Shown: positions 44,876-55,647, numbered from the stretch's first letter. The stretch: DNA of 64,000 nt from Roseiarcus sp963742305 (GCA_963742305.1 CAVULN010000034.1:56506-120505), one strand, 5' to 3'. A program made the numbers and translations. The notes: a model not told the origin generated them from the letters alone.

Positions 44876-47800
44876 CTACCTTGCGCCCGCGAGCGGCGCG
44901 GGGCCGGCGCGCAGGTAGTAGCGGCGCCACAGGCCCTTGAGCCATTTGGCGAAACTGTCGAGATAGAGAAAGACGACCGGCGTCGTGTAGAGCGTCAGCG
45001 CCTGGCTGACGATCAGCCCGCCGACGATGGTGATCCCGAGCGGATGGCGCAATTCCGAGCCTTCGCCGGTTCCGAACGCCAGCGGCAGCGCGCCGAACAG
45101 GGCGGCGAAGGTGGTCATCATGATCGGGCGGAAGCGCAGGAGGCATGCCTCCTCGATCGCCTCGCGGGTGTCGCGCCCCTCGCGCTCCGCTTGAAGCGCA
45201 AAATCGACCATCAGAATCGCGTTCTTCTTCACGATGCCGATCAGCAAGAGAACGCCGATCGCGGCGATGACCGTGAACTGCGTGCCCGACACCCACAAGG
45301 CCAGCGCCGCGCCGACGCTGGCCGAGAACAGGGTCGAGAGGATGGTCAGCGGATGGATCAGGCTCTCGTAGAGGATGCCGAGCACGAGATAGATCGTCAC
45401 CAGCGCGGCGCCGAACAGGAGCGGCATGCTCGATTGCGACTGCTGAAAGGTCGCCGCGGTGCCGGCGAAGGCGCCGCGGACGGTCGAGGGCATGCCGATC
45501 CGCTCGATCGCCGCGTCAATCTCGCTCTTGGCTTCGCTGAGCGAGCGGCCTGGAGCGAGGTTGAACGAAATCGTGGTCGCCGCGAACTGGCCCTGATGGT
45601 TGATCCTGAGAGGGGTATGGCCAGGCGAGAATTTGGCGAAGGCCGAGAGCGGAACCATGGTCTCGGGCGAGGTGGTGACCGCGGCGCCGGTCGACGCCGA
45701 TCCACGGCCGCTGACGGCGAGCGAATTGGTGGCGAGGTTGCGCGCCGAATCGGCGGCGATCGTGGCCGCGGTGCTCTGCGTTCCGGTCGTGGATTTGTAG
45801 CTGCCGGCGGCGAAGCCGCTCTGCTGCACGCCGGTCGGATTGGCGCCTGACTTGGACACGTAGATCTCATCCAGCATCCGCGGATCCTGCCAGTATCGCG
45901 GCGCGACCTCCATGACCACGTGATACTGGTTGAGCGCATTGTAGATCGTCGAGACCTGGCGCTGGCCGAAGGCGTCGTAGAGCGTGTTGTCGATCGCGCT
46001 CAAGGTGAGGCCGAGCTGCATGGCGGTGTCGCGATTGATGTCGAGGTTGGTCTGAAGACCCCCCATCTGCTGGTCGGAGTTCACGTCCTTGACCACGGCG
46101 TTGCCCATCAGGGCCTCGGTGAGCCTGGGCGCCCACTCGTAAAGCGCCTTAGGGTCGTCGGAGAGCAGGGTATATTGATAGGCCGAGTTGCTCTGCCGCC
46201 CGCCGGTTCTCAGGTCCGAGACCGCGAACATGAAGAGATGCGCGCCGGCCACCTCGGCAAGCTCGGGGCGCAGCCGCGCCACCACCTCGTCGGCGGTGAG
46301 CTTGCGTTTATCGTAAGGTTTGAGCGAGACATAGATGAAGCCGCTGTTGGTCGCCCGTCCTCCGGTGAAGCCGACCACGCTTTCGACCGCGGGGTCGTCC
46401 TGGACGATCGTTTGCAGTTGCTCGAACTTGGTCTTCATCGCCTGAAAGGAGATGCTCTGATCGCCCTGGATCCCGCCAATGATGAGGCCGGTGTCCTGCA
46501 CAGGGAACAGGCCATAGGTCATGTGGTAGCGGAACATGGCGTAGTTGAGCCCGATCGTGGCGAACAGCGAGAGCGCGACCAGTCCCGGATGACGAAGGGC
46601 GACGCGGAGGGTGGAACGGTAAAACGCCAGCATGGCGTCGAAGACCCGCTCGCTCGCCCGATAGAGGCGTCCGTGCCGGATCTCCCGCTCGCGCGGCAGG
46701 ATGAGCGAGCACATCATCGGCGTCGTGGTCAGCGACACGACCATTGAAATGAGCACCGCGACCGTCAGCGTCAGCGCGAATTCGGTGAATAGGCGCCCGA
46801 CGATGCCGCCAAAGAACAGGAGCGGCGCGAACACCGCGATCAGCGAAAGGGTGATCGAGACGACGGTGAAGCCGACCTCGCCTGCGCCGCGGATCGCGGC
46901 CTCGACGCGGCCCATGCCCTGTTCGAGATAGCGCGAGATGTTCTCGAGCACCACGATCGCGTCGTCGACGACGAAGCCGGTCGAAATGGTGAGCGCCATC
47001 AGCGACAGGTTGTTGAGGGAAAAGCCGAGCAGATACATCACCCCGAACGAGCCGATGATCGAGGTCGGCACCGCAACGCTGGGGATCGCCGCCGCGCGCA
47101 CGCTGCGCAGGAACGCGAACACCACCAGAATGACCAGCGTGACCGCGATCGCCAGCGTCTCTTCAGTGTCCTGCAACGTCTGCCGGATGGTCTTCGACCG
47201 GTCGATGGCCACGGTGAGATCGATGTCTCCCGGCAGCGAGGCGATGAGGCGCGGCAGCTCGGCCTTGACCCCGTCGACCGCCTCGATGATGTTGGCGCCC
47301 GGCTGGCGGAACAGGATCACCGCAACGCCGGGCTTGCCGTTGACCAGGCCGGCGTTGCGAAGGTCCTCGACCGAATCGACGACGTCGGCGACGTCGCGGA
47401 GCCTGACCGGCGCGCCATTGCGATAGGCGATCACCAGATCGCGATATTGCGCGGCGTGCGAGGCCTGGTCGTTGGCGTAGACCTGATAATGAAAGTCGTC
47501 GTCCTCGATCGCGCCCTTCGGGCTGTTGGCGTTGGCGGAGGCGAGCGCCGCGCGGATGTCCTCGAGCCCGATGCCATAGTGGAAGACCGCGCCCGGGTTG
47601 ATCTCGACCCGGACCGCCGGCAGCGCCGCGCCCGAGATATCGACCTCGCCAACGCCGGGAAGCTGCGACAGCCGCTGCTGGAGGATGTTCGAGGCGAGGT
47701 CATAGAGCTGCCCCGCGGTATGGGTGGTCGACGACATGGCGATGACCATGATCGGCGCATCGGCCGGATTGACTTTATGGTAGGTCGGGTTCTGGCGCAG

Positions 47801-48172
47801 GCTGGCTGGCAGATCGACGCGCGCGGCGTTGATCGCCGCCTGCACGTCGCGGGCGGCGCCGTCGATGTCGCGATCGAGGCCAAACTGGAGGGTGATGTGG
47901 GTCGTGCCCAGCGAGCTTTGCGACGTCATCTCGTTGACGTCGGCGATCTGGCCCAAGTGACGCTCGAGGGGCGCGGCGACCGAGGACGCCATGGTGTCGG
48001 GGCTCGCGCCGGGCATGTTCGCCTGAACCGAGATGACCGGGAAGTCCACCTGCGGCAGCGGAGAAACGGGCAGCCGCGAGTAGCCGAGGAGGCCGGCGAA
48101 GATGACGCCGACCGTCAGCAGGATCGTCGCCACCGGCCTGCGAATGAAGAGCTCGGAAAAGCGGTTGTTCAC
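44876..48172 (-). CDS. RND efflux permease, second of pair (MdtC-like)
   Basis: A 1098-aa inner-membrane proton antiporter of the hydrophobe/amphiphile efflux family. It starts FSELFIRRPVATILLTVGVI. Membrane helix 4 has GFVVDDAIVVLENISRYLE with the two Asp residues of the proton relay. VSLTTTPMMCSLI and the late helix block VKKNAILMVDFALQAEREGR are also typical. Its start overlaps the upstream permease stop by four bases. A low-complexity Ser/Thr/Ala insertion lies near residue 770-830 and makes it longer than the usual 1030-1040. Two different permeases after one adaptor is the MdtABC arrangement, where a heteromeric trimer forms. Confidence 0.92.
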   Translation of the reverse strand: MNNRFSELFIRRPVATILLTVGVIFAGLLGYSRLPVSPLPQVDFPVISVQANMPGASPDTMASSVAAPLERHLGQIADVNEMTSQSSLGTTHITLQFGLDRDIDGAARDVQAAINAARVDLPASLRQNPTYHKVNPADAPIMVIAMSSTTHTAGQLYDLASNILQQRLSQLPGVGEVDISGAALPAVRVEINPGAVFHYGIGLEDIRAALASANANSPKGAIEDDDFHYQVYANDQASHAAQYRDLVIAYRNGAPVRLRDVADVVDSVEDLRNAGLVNGKPGVAVILFRQPGANIIEAVDGVKAELPRLIASLPGDIDLTVAIDRSKTIRQTLQDTEETLAIAVTLVILVVFAFLRSVRAAAIPSVAVPTSIIGSFGVMYLLGFSLNNLSLMALTISTGFVVDDAIVVLENISRYLEQGMGRVEAAIRGAGEVGFTVVSITLSLIAVFAPLLFFGGIVGRLFTEFALTLTVAVLISMVVSLTTTPMMCSLILPREREIRHGRLYRASERVFDAMLAFYRSTLRVALRHPGLVALSLFATIGLNYAMFRYHMTYGLFPVQDTGLIIGGIQGDQSISFQAMKTKFEQLQTIVQDDPAVESVVGFTGGRATNSGFIYVSLKPYDKRKLTADEVVARLRPELAEVAGAHLFMFAVSDLRTGGRQSNSAYQYTLLSDDPKALYEWAPRLTEALMGNAVVKDVNSDQQMGGLQTNLDINRDTAMQLGLTLSAIDNTLYDAFGQRQVSTIYNALNQYHVVMEVAPRYWQDPRMLDEIYVSKSGANPTGVQQSGFAAGSYKSTTGTQSTAATIAADSARNLATNSLAVSGRGSASTGAAVTTSPETMVPLSAFAKFSPGHTPLRINHQGQFAATTISFNLAPGRSLSEAKSEIDAAIERIGMPSTVRGAFAGTAATFQQSQSSMPLLFGAALVTIYLVLGILYESLIHPLTILSTLFSASVGAALALWVSGTQFTVIAAIGVLLLIGIVKKNAILMVDFALQAEREGRDTREAIEEACLLRFRPIMMTTFAALFGALPLAFGTGEGSELRHPLGITIVGGLIVSQALTLYTTPVVFLYLDSFAKWLKGLWRRYYLRAGPAPLAGAR

Positions 48173-51100
48173 GGCGTTTCCTGAGCGAGGGCCGAACCGG
48201 CCGCGCCCATGCCGAAGCGCTCGCCGAGCCGCTCGAAGAAGAGATAGATGACCGGCGTGGTGTAGAGCGTCAGCACTTGGGAGAAGGCGAGGCCGCCGAC
48301 GATCGCGAGCCCCAGCGGACGGCGAAGCTCGGAGCCGACCCCTGTCGCCAGCATCAGGGGCAGCGCGCCGAAGATCGCCGCGACCGTCGTCATCAAAATC
48401 GGGCGCAGGCGCAGGAGACAGGCCTGAAAGATCGCCTCGCGCGCCGGCAGACCCTGCTCGCGCTGCGCCTCGAGCGCGAAGTCGATCATCATGATCGCGT
48501 TCTTCTTGACGATGCCGATGAGCAGCACGATGCCGATGACGCCGATGATGTCGAGCCCGGCGCCGGCGGCGTTCAGCGTGAGCAGCGCGCCGATGCCGGC
48601 CGACGGAAGGGTGGTGAGGATGGTGATCGGGTGGATGAAGCTCTCATAGAGCACGCCGAGCACGATATACATGGCCGCGATCGCCGCGATCAGCAGGAAC
48701 ACCTCATTCGACAGCGCCGACTGGAAGGCCTGAGCCGCGCCCTGGAAGCTCACCGCGAAGCTCGGCGGCAGGTCGATATCCTTGAGCGCCTGGCCGATCG
48801 AGTTCGACCGCCTCGCCGAGGGAAGCGCCCGGCGCGAGGTTGAACGAGATGGTGGTCACCGGAAACTGCTTCAGGTGCGAGATCTGCAGGGGCGCGGTCC
48901 TGACCGTGTAGTTGGCGACCGATCCGAGCGGCGTCTGGCCGGCGGTCGACGCCGCCGAAGGCAGGTAGAGCGAATCGAGCGATTTCACCGAGCGCGCCAT
49001 CCGGGGATCGATGTCCATGATGACGCGGTACTGGTTGCTCTGGGTGAAGATGGTCGAGATGATGCGCTGGCCGTAGGAATCGTAGAGCGCGTTGTCGACG
49101 ATCGCAGGCGTGATGCCGAACCGCGCCGCGTTGGCGCGGTCGAGATCGACCATCACCGAGCGGCCGTCCGGCTGCAAGTCGCTCGCCACATCGACAACCG
49201 AGGGAATCTCGCTCAAGCGCTGCAACACCTTGGGCGTCCAGGTCTCGAGCGTGCCGAGATCCTGGTTCTCGAGCGTGAACTGGTATTGGGTCGCGCTGAC
49301 CGCCGTGTCGATCGAAAGGTCCTGCACCGGCTGCATGAACAGCGATATGCCCGGCACGTTCGCGGTTTCCTTCTTGAGCCGCCGGATGATTTCGCTCGCC
49401 GTCGCCTTGCGTTCGTCATGGGGCTTCAGGTTGATGAGGAAACGGCCGGAGTTGAGCGTGATGTTCGAGCCGTCGACGCCGATGAAGGAGGAGAGGCTCA
49501 CGACGTCGGAATCGGCGAGAATCGCTTTCGCGAGCGCCTGCTGGTGGTCGGCCATCTGGTCGAACGAAATCGCCTCCGCGGCCTGGGTCACCCCCTGAAT
49601 GAGGCCGGTGTCCTGGACGGGAAAAAAGCCCTTCGGGATCGTCACGTAGAGGTAGCCGGTGAGCAGGAACGTCAGGAGCGCGATCACAAGCATGACGCCC
49701 TGATGATCGAGCACGACACGCAGTGTCGAGCCGTAGAAGCGGGTCAGCGCGCGGAAGAACCGGCCTCCGCTGGCCTCCCCGCCGCTGCGGTGCGGGCGCA
49801 GGAGCTTGGCGCACAGCATCGGCACCAGGGTGAGCGAGACCACGGCGGAAATGATAATCGCCGCGGCGAGCGTGATCGCGAACTCGTGGAAGAGCCGCCC
49901 CACGACATCGCCCATGAACAGAAGCGGGATCAGGACCGCAATCAGCGACACGGTGAGCGAAATGATGGTGAAGCCGATCTGCGCCGAGCCTTTCATCGCC
50001 GCGTCATGCGGGCTGTCCCCCCGCTCCAGGAACCGGGCGATGTTCTCGATCACCACGATCGCGTCGTCGACGACGAAGCCGGTCGCGACGGTCAGCGCCA
50101 TCAGCGAGAGATTGTCGAGGCTGAATCCGGCCTGATACATGATCGCCAGCGCCCCGATCAGCGACAGCGGCACTGACAGGCTCGGGATGACGGTCGCCGG
50201 GATGTTGCGCAGGAAGATGAAGATCACCATCACCACCAGGCCGATGGCGAGCCCAAGCTCGAATTCGACGTCCTGAACCGAGGCGCGGATGGTGATCGTG
50301 CGGTCGGTCAGCGGTTTGACCGTGATCGCGGCGGGCAGGGACTCGCGGAGCGTCGGTAGGAGCTTCTTGATGCTGTCGACGACCTTGATGACGTTGGCGC
50401 CGGGCTGGCGCTGAATGTTGACGATCAGCGCCGGCGTCGTGTTCATCCACGCCCTGAGGCGGGCGTTCTCGGGGGCTATCTCGACTCTCGCTACATCGGA
50501 GAGCCGGATCGGCGCGCCGTTGCGGTAGGCGATCACCGACTTCGCGTAGTCGTCGGGGTCGCGGATCTGATCGTTGGCGTTGATCGCCGAGGCCTGCGCC
50601 GGCCCGTCGAAATTTCCCTTCGGCGTGTTGACGTTGAGATTGGCGATCGTGGTCCGCAAATCGTCGAGGTTGACCCCCACGCCGGCCAGGGCGAGCGGAT
50701 TGACATGGATGCGGACGGCGGGCCGCTGCCCGCCGGAGATGGAGACAAGGCCGACGCCGGGGAGCTGGGACAGTTTCGGCACGAGCCGGGTTTCGATGAT
50801 GTCCTCGACCTCGGTCAGCTTCATCGAATCCGAGCCGACGCCGAGCGTCAGGATCGGCGCGTCGGCCGGATTGACCTTGGCGTAGATCGGCGGCGCCGGC
50901 AGGTCGGCGGGCAGGAGGTTGCCGGCGGCGTTGATCGCCGCCTGCACTTCCTGTTCGGCGATGTCGAGGCCGATGTCGAGGCCGAACCTGAGGGTGATGA
51001 CGGAGGCGCCGGCGGAGCTTTGCGACATCATCTGGCTCAAGCTCGGCATCTGGCCGAATTGCCGCTCGAGCGGCGCCGTCACCGCCGAGGTCATCACCTC

Positions 51101-51268
51101 GGGGCTCGCGCCGGGATAGAAGGTCTGAACCTGGATCGTCGGATAGTCGACCTCGGGCAAGGCCGACAGCGGCAGGAAGCGGAAGGCCATGACGCCGACC
51201 ATGAGAATCGCGATCATCAGAAGACTGGTCGCGACCGGACGTTCGATGAAGATGCGGGAGGGGTTCAC
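48169..51268 (-). CDS. RND efflux permease, first of pair (MdtB-like; one frameshift)
   Basis: Inner-membrane transporter that should assemble with the next permease. It begins at ATG 51268 (NPSRIFIERPVATSLLMIAI). The proton-relay helix has GFVVDDAIVVIENIARFLERG, and SAVVSLTLVPMLCAKLL follows. Near 48802 one extra base shifts the frame after GASLGEAVE; the final four helices then continue in the next frame with SFQGAAQAFQSALSN and KKNAIMMIDFALEAQREQG. Corrected length is about 1032 aa, the family norm. A 25-bp gap separates it from the adaptor gene. Confidence 0.9.
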
Positions 51269-51293
51269 GACCTTGCGCCCAGGGGCCTCGGCG

Positions 51294-52766
51294 TCATTGC
51301 GGCGCGCTTGCGCTCGCGGGTCCGTGCGCCGTCGCGCCCGCCGCAGGCGCCTTGGCGGGCGAAGACGCCCCGCCCGAAGCGGGCGGACTTTCGCCCGCGC
51401 CGGACTGGTCGCGGCGGCGCCGATGATGCTGGCCCTCGCCGCTGGCCGGGCCGGCCGCCGATCCCGCGGCGCCCTGTTCCTGCCCCTGACCGGAGGCGCC
51501 TTGCGCCGCGGTCGCCGGAGGATTGTCCACGACCTTCACCTTGACGCCGTCGCGCAGACGGTCGACGCCGTCGATCACCACCTTCTCGTCCGGCTTGAGG
51601 CCCGAGGCGATCACGGTGTGCTTGCTGTCGCTTGGTCCAAGCGTCACGTCCCGCTTCGAGACCGTGGAATCGGCGTTGAGGAGATAGACGAAATTGCCCG
51701 AGGCGCCGAGCTGGATCGCCGCGTTGGGGGCGAGGGTCGCGCCGGTCATGGTGTCGACGAGCAGGCGGACGTTGACGAATTGCTGGGGAAACAGCTTGGC
51801 GTCCGGATTGGCGAATTCCGCCCGCATCCTGATGGTGCCGGTGGTCACGTCGATCTGGCTGTCGTAGGTGGTGAGCGTGCCGGTCGCCAGCGCATGGACA
51901 TTGTCGCGGTCGAGGACCGTGACCGGAAGCTTCGCGCCGGAATTGAGCCGCGCCGCGATGCGCGGCAGATTGCTTTCGGGGGTCGTGAACACGACGCTGA
52001 TCGGATCGATTTGGGTGATGACGACGATGCCGGAGGCGTCGGAGGGCTGGAGATAGTTTCCCGGATCAACGAGCCTCAAGCCGACCCGCCCGTTGATCGG
52101 CGAGACGATATGGGTGTAGCCGACGTTGAGCTCGGCGGTCTTGACCATCGCCTGGTCGCCGGTGACCGCCGCCTTGTCCTGGGCGACCAGCGCGATCTGG
52201 TCGGCCACCTGCTGCTTGGAGATCGAATCCTGTTTGGCGAGCTGCTGGTAGCGGGCGAGGTCGCTCTCGGCCTGGCCCAGGAGCGCCTGATCCTTGGCCA
52301 GTTGCCCCTGCGCCTGGGCGAGCGCGGCCTCATAGGGGCGCGGATCGATCTGGGCGAGGAAATCGCCAGCCTTGACGATCTGGCCCTCGGTAAAGCCGAC
52401 GTGTTGAAGCGTGCCGGCGATCTGGGTGCGGATGGTGACGGTCTCGAACGGCGTCACCGTTCCGAGCGCGTCGATGGTGAGCGGCATGTCGCCGAGCACC
52501 ACCGGCGCGACGCGCACGGTTTGCGGCGGCTGCTCGTGTCGCGCCGAATGTTCCGCCCGGTTGGTGGAGGGGATGGCGTGGGGCAGCTTGAACCATGCGA
52601 AGGCCGCCGCCGCGGCGAGCGCCGCGACGATCGCGATCCAAACCAGCGGGCGGCGCCTGCGCCGCGGAGCGGCTTCGACCGGCGCCGGCGCCGAACGTTG
52701 CGTGACCTCGCCCCGCGCAGGGGTCGAGCGTTCCGTGAGGTCGTCCGGCTTAAGCGCCTCGTTCAT
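51294..52766 (-). CDS. RND periplasmic adaptor (MdtA-like)
   Basis: Membrane fusion protein of 490 aa. A cytoplasmic N terminus is followed by one helix (LVWIAIVAALAAAAAFAWF, about residues 41-59). Then come the lipoyl half GTVTPFETVTIRTQIAGTL, a short helical hairpin (AQAQGQLAKDQALLGQAE), the second lipoyl half YTHIVSPINGRVGLRLVDPG and the beta-barrel with DVTTGTIRMRAEFAN. The C-terminal 90 residues are Ala/Gln/Gly-rich and probably disordered. It is the first gene of the leftward RND operon and diverges from tRNA-Gly. No local regulator is apparent. Confidence 0.93.
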   Translation of the reverse strand: MNEALKPDDLTERSTPARGEVTQRSAPAPVEAAPRRRRRPLVWIAIVAALAAAAAFAWFKLPHAIPSTNRAEHSARHEQPPQTVRVAPVVLGDMPLTIDALGTVTPFETVTIRTQIAGTLQHVGFTEGQIVKAGDFLAQIDPRPYEAALAQAQGQLAKDQALLGQAESDLARYQQLAKQDSISKQQVADQIALVAQDKAAVTGDQAMVKTAELNVGYTHIVSPINGRVGLRLVDPGNYLQPSDASGIVVITQIDPISVVFTTPESNLPRIAARLNSGAKLPVTVLDRDNVHALATGTLTTYDSQIDVTTGTIRMRAEFANPDAKLFPQQFVNVRLLVDTMTGATLAPNAAIQLGASGNFVYLLNADSTVSKRDVTLGPSDSKHTVIASGLKPDEKVVIDGVDRLRDGVKVKVVDNPPATAAQGASGQGQEQGAAGSAAGPASGEGQHHRRRRDQSGAGESPPASGGASSPAKAPAAGATAHGPASASAPQ

Positions 52767-52885
52767 CCCTGAAGCTCACTTGGTCATTTGGCTTGGCACG
52801 GATGAATCGTCGATTCAAATCAAGCTCGCGTGCGTGGTCCGCTGGATTTGGGTATCCTTCGCGCCGTGGACCACCCCTCAGGGTG

Positions 52886-52914
52886 TTGCATTCTCCTTAC
52901 CATTGCGTCATAAG
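52886..52914 (+). promoter_or_regulatory. Predicted promoter of tRNA-Gly
   Basis: TTGCAT (52886-52891), a 17-bp spacer and CATAAG (52909-52914), with the -10 element 30 bp before the mature tRNA 5' end. Moderately close to consensus. Confidence 0.4.
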
Positions 52915-52943
52915 CGCGGCCGGCGGCGCCGCCGCCGATGGAC

Positions 52944-53018
52944 GCGGGTGTAGCTCAGGGGTAGAGCACAACCTTGCCAAGGTTGGGGTCGAGGGTTCGA
53001 ATCCCTTCGCCCGCTCCA
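52944..53018 (+). tRNA. tRNA-Gly (anticodon GCC)
   Basis: A complete cloverleaf. The acceptor stem GCGGGTG pairs with CGCCCGC (one G-T wobble). The D arm is TAGCTCAGGGGTAGAGCA. The anticodon stem CAACC/GGTTG encloses the loop TTGCCAA, giving anticodon GCC. The T arm is GAGGGTTCGAATCCCTT-like. The discriminator T is followed by encoded CCA (53016-53018). Confidence 0.97.
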
Positions 53019-53593
53019 ATAGTTAGCGGCAAAATCAGACGCAGCGCCGAATAATGGGGCGCACCGGGGGCACACCGGAGCAAAGCCGCGCCGTTCCTCC
53101 ACCCGATGACGATGCCGCGTGCGCTGTAACCCCGGCGCGGAACGCGCTTAAGGCGGCCCGATGCCGTCGCCACGGGCGCCGGTCCGCCTAGTGGGAAGAG
53201 GGACGCGCGCCGGGCTATAACCGCGCGGCGGAGCGCGGAAGATGGCGAAGCGAGGAGCCGGAACACCTGGGCTAAAAACAGCGCCCACGTGGACACGGGA
53301 GAGTTCAACCACGCTGTGGCGGGGTTGCGCGCGGACCTCGCCGATCATCCCTTGACCAAAGGCGTCCTGTCGAGCGACTGACCGTTGCGCGGATTTAAAG
53401 CCGCGATGGACGCCGCGTTTGGCCGGGTTCGCAAGCCCTGACAGAGTGGATCGCGGGCTTCAAGTGAGACAATCAGGCCTTGCGACAACCGCTTCGGCAG
53501 GCGAGGTGCTGGGCACCTTCGCCATACCGTCTTCGTCGGACTGCGGGAGGACAAACCCGCGCGAGAGGTTCGGCGCGACAGGCCGAGGCTCTG
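53019..53593. other. 575-bp region after tRNA-Gly without a recognisable gene
   Basis: No integrase, insertion sequence or duplicated tRNA end was found. Open frames overlapping the tRNA are the familiar spurious translations of tRNA antisense. The region marks the change from the dense core to a gene-poor stretch. Confidence 0.5.
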
Positions 53594-54236
53594 ATGGCCA
53601 CGGACAGTCGGGCGGAGGTCATGGCACGAGCGAAGAGGACGCTGGAAACCGCCTGCGGGCTCTCGTCAAGGCCGTTGCTGACGATCTTTGGATCGCCGCC
53701 GCGACTTTTGAGGTCTATGCCTCGACCGCTTTCGACGCATCGCTCATCGAGAAGGTCAATAAGCGGGGGGTCTATCCCGCCTTCAACGTCGTATCAGAAA
53801 CGCTGGAAGCAACGGCAATCTCTACGCTCTGCCGCATCTAGGACAAGACGAGCCCCGCGGCCCGCATCGCCGAGATCGAGAAGTTGCTCCGAAGACGGCC
53901 TGACCTTGCTGGCGACGGCGGCGCGCTTCGGCGATGGCTAGGCGGTGTTGAGATGGTCGAGAGGTCCGAAGAGCTTCAAGCGCTCCGGGCGATTCTGGAA
54001 CATGCGCCTCGGGCATACTCACGATCCGAACAGGCCCGACCCTCGGCTGCGGAGCGACGTGCGCAAAAGCGGTGAACGGAGACGAACCGCGTCTTCTCGA
54101 AGCGACAATCTTGGTTGTCCAGCGGCTCCAGGGCTTGATCGGATCGCTCGATCCACTGGACTATCGCGCGGAGCGCGAAGTATGGCGCGGTCGCGCGGAA
54201 TTGTTTTGGAAGTCCGTGGGCGGCGCGATGGTTTGA
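53594..54236 (+). pseudogene. Broken HEPN-like (AbiU2-type) gene
   Basis: Joining frames gives an all-helical protein of about 210 aa. It starts MATDSRAEVMARAKRTLE, continues LRALVKAVADDLWIAAATFE and ASLIEKVNKRGVYPAFNVVS, then ATAISTLCRI. A TAG (53839-53841) stands where Trp is expected before DKTSPAARIAEIEKLL. Later blocks are NMRLGHTHDPNRPDPR and LLEATILVVQRLQGLIGSL, ending at TGA 54234-54236. The helix spacing, the R...H block followed by THDPN and the overall length resemble AbiU2-type HEPN proteins, putative RNases in abortive infection. Disruptions are a frameshift near 53645, the TAG, and frameshifts near 53990 and 54070. The family call is from memory and tentative. Confidence 0.4.
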
Positions 54237-54638
54237 GCTGTCACGACTCAGCGCGGGTCGAAGGCAGGAGGTCGAAGCTTCTGGCCAGCCCGTCCTCACC
54301 GGAGGGGAATTTCCGGGTATTGGGCACGGGCTGGCCAAGGACGCTTTCAATGTGACTGCGCCCTGCGCAGGTCGTGGAACATGCGCGAACCTCCCACGCG
54401 AGGCCCACGCGACTACGCGCCGCAGCAGATGCGGCCAGGCCGGCGGGCGCGCCTGCTTTTCCAAGCCGATCTTCTGCGATTTCACGCCAATTCTTATCTC
54501 GCCCGCAGCTCGGCGATCCGCCGCACCCCGCGCGCCAACTCAAGCCGCGTTAGGCCTCACGCGCCTTCGCGACCACTTTCGGCGTAAAGCGCAGCTTGCG
54601 AATAGGACTCGCAGCAATCGGATGGCGCAAAACCTGAC
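54237..54638. other. 402-bp region with no supported gene
   Basis: Several open frames on both strands lack motifs and ribosome-binding sites. No repeat or RNA gene was recognised. It may contain debris of the same event that broke the upstream gene. Confidence 0.4.
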
Positions 54639-55628
54639 CTAAAGGGCAACCACGGCGCTGGATTCGAGCGACCGGCGCGTTGCCTCGGCGCACTGGACGG
54701 CGAGCCTCGCCTGCGCCGGCGTGCCGACAGTGGGCATCTGGCCGTTCCTAACGCAATCGACGAAATAGGATGCCTGGTTCTCGTAGGCGTCGCCGGGCTT
54801 AGCATCCAAAGCGTAGGATTTACCCGGTTCGTAGACGACGAGAGAGTTCGCGCCGCCCATCTCGACACTGACGCCGCCGGCACGGAACATGAACTCGACA
54901 ACTCCGCCCTCGCACAGAACCTTCAACGCAGCGGTGAAGGGGTAGCCTTCGGGCATGAACTCGCTGCCTTCGACGAAGCCTTCGGAGTCGCCGTAGTCGA
55001 CGGCGGCATGGATGTTGTTCCACAGTCCGGGCTTCAACTCACGGCCACGGGCATAGACCGACTTCGGCGCGCCAAAGATCCAGTTGAGGACGTCGAAGTC
55101 GTGGACGCACAGGTCGAGCACCGCCCCCCCGCTCCAGGCCGGGTTGAGGAACCAGTCGGCCCAGCTAGGCAATTGCGATAGGCGGGTCGCCACGGCAGAC
55201 AGCGGCTTCCCGATTCTGCCGCTCTGCACGAAGTCGACGAGCGAAACATATGCGCCCCAAAAGCGGAGGACATGGGCGACGAGGAGGACCTTTCCGCTTT
55301 CCTTCTGCGCGGCGATCATAGCGTCGCAGCCAACGGCGGTGAGCGCAAACGGCTTCTCCAGGAGCACATGTTTCCCCGCCTTCAGCGCGGCGATGGTGTA
55401 CTCGGCGTGGAGATACGTCGGCAGTGCGTTGCTGATGGCGTCGATCGAGGGGTCGTCGATGATCGCCAAATTGTCGGTGGTGGCGCGACCGCCGACTTCG
55501 TTCGCGAGCGTCTCCGCCTTCTCGAGGTGGAGTGAGGAGATCGCCGCCACCTCGACGCCCTTCATCTTGGCGTAGGCGCGCGCATGCGTGCCGCCCATGA
55601 ACCCCGAGCCGAGGATTCCGACCTTCAT
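54639..55628 (-). CDS. Gfo/Idh/MocA-family NAD(P)-dependent oxidoreductase
   Basis: Predicted sugar or polyol dehydrogenase of 329 aa. The Rossmann fold starts MKVGILGSGFMGGTHARAY. The catalytic Lys lies in GKHVLLEKPFALT, and the second domain has SGGAVLDLCVHDFDVLNWIFG with the substrate-binding His/Asp pair. It follows the TIM-barrel gene by 19 bp on the same strand, so the two should be co-transcribed. An inositol-, trehalose- or aldose-type pathway is plausible, but nothing here fixes the substrate. Intact. Confidence 0.92.
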   Translation of the reverse strand: MKVGILGSGFMGGTHARAYAKMKGVEVAAISSLHLEKAETLANEVGGRATTDNLAIIDDPSIDAISNALPTYLHAEYTIAALKAGKHVLLEKPFALTAVGCDAMIAAQKESGKVLLVAHVLRFWGAYVSLVDFVQSGRIGKPLSAVATRLSQLPSWADWFLNPAWSGGAVLDLCVHDFDVLNWIFGAPKSVYARGRELKPGLWNNIHAAVDYGDSEGFVEGSEFMPEGYPFTAALKVLCEGGVVEFMFRAGGVSVEMGGANSLVVYEPGKSYALDAKPGDAYENQASYFVDCVRNGQMPTVGTPAQARLAVQCAEATRRSLESSAVVAL

Positions 55629-55647
55629 TACAATCCGCCTATCGTTC

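Noticed and set aside
52834..52874. GTGGTCC/GGACCAC inverted repeat upstream of the RND operon as an operator
   Set aside because: Arms are short and 27 bp apart, and no regulator gene is adjacent; it is not distinguishable from chance.
52793..53308. Open frames on both strands over the tRNA-Gly region containing phrases such as SSGVEHNLAKVGVEGSNP and GEGIRTLDPNLGKV
   Set aside because: These are well-known spurious translations of tRNA genes and their antisense strands, not proteins.
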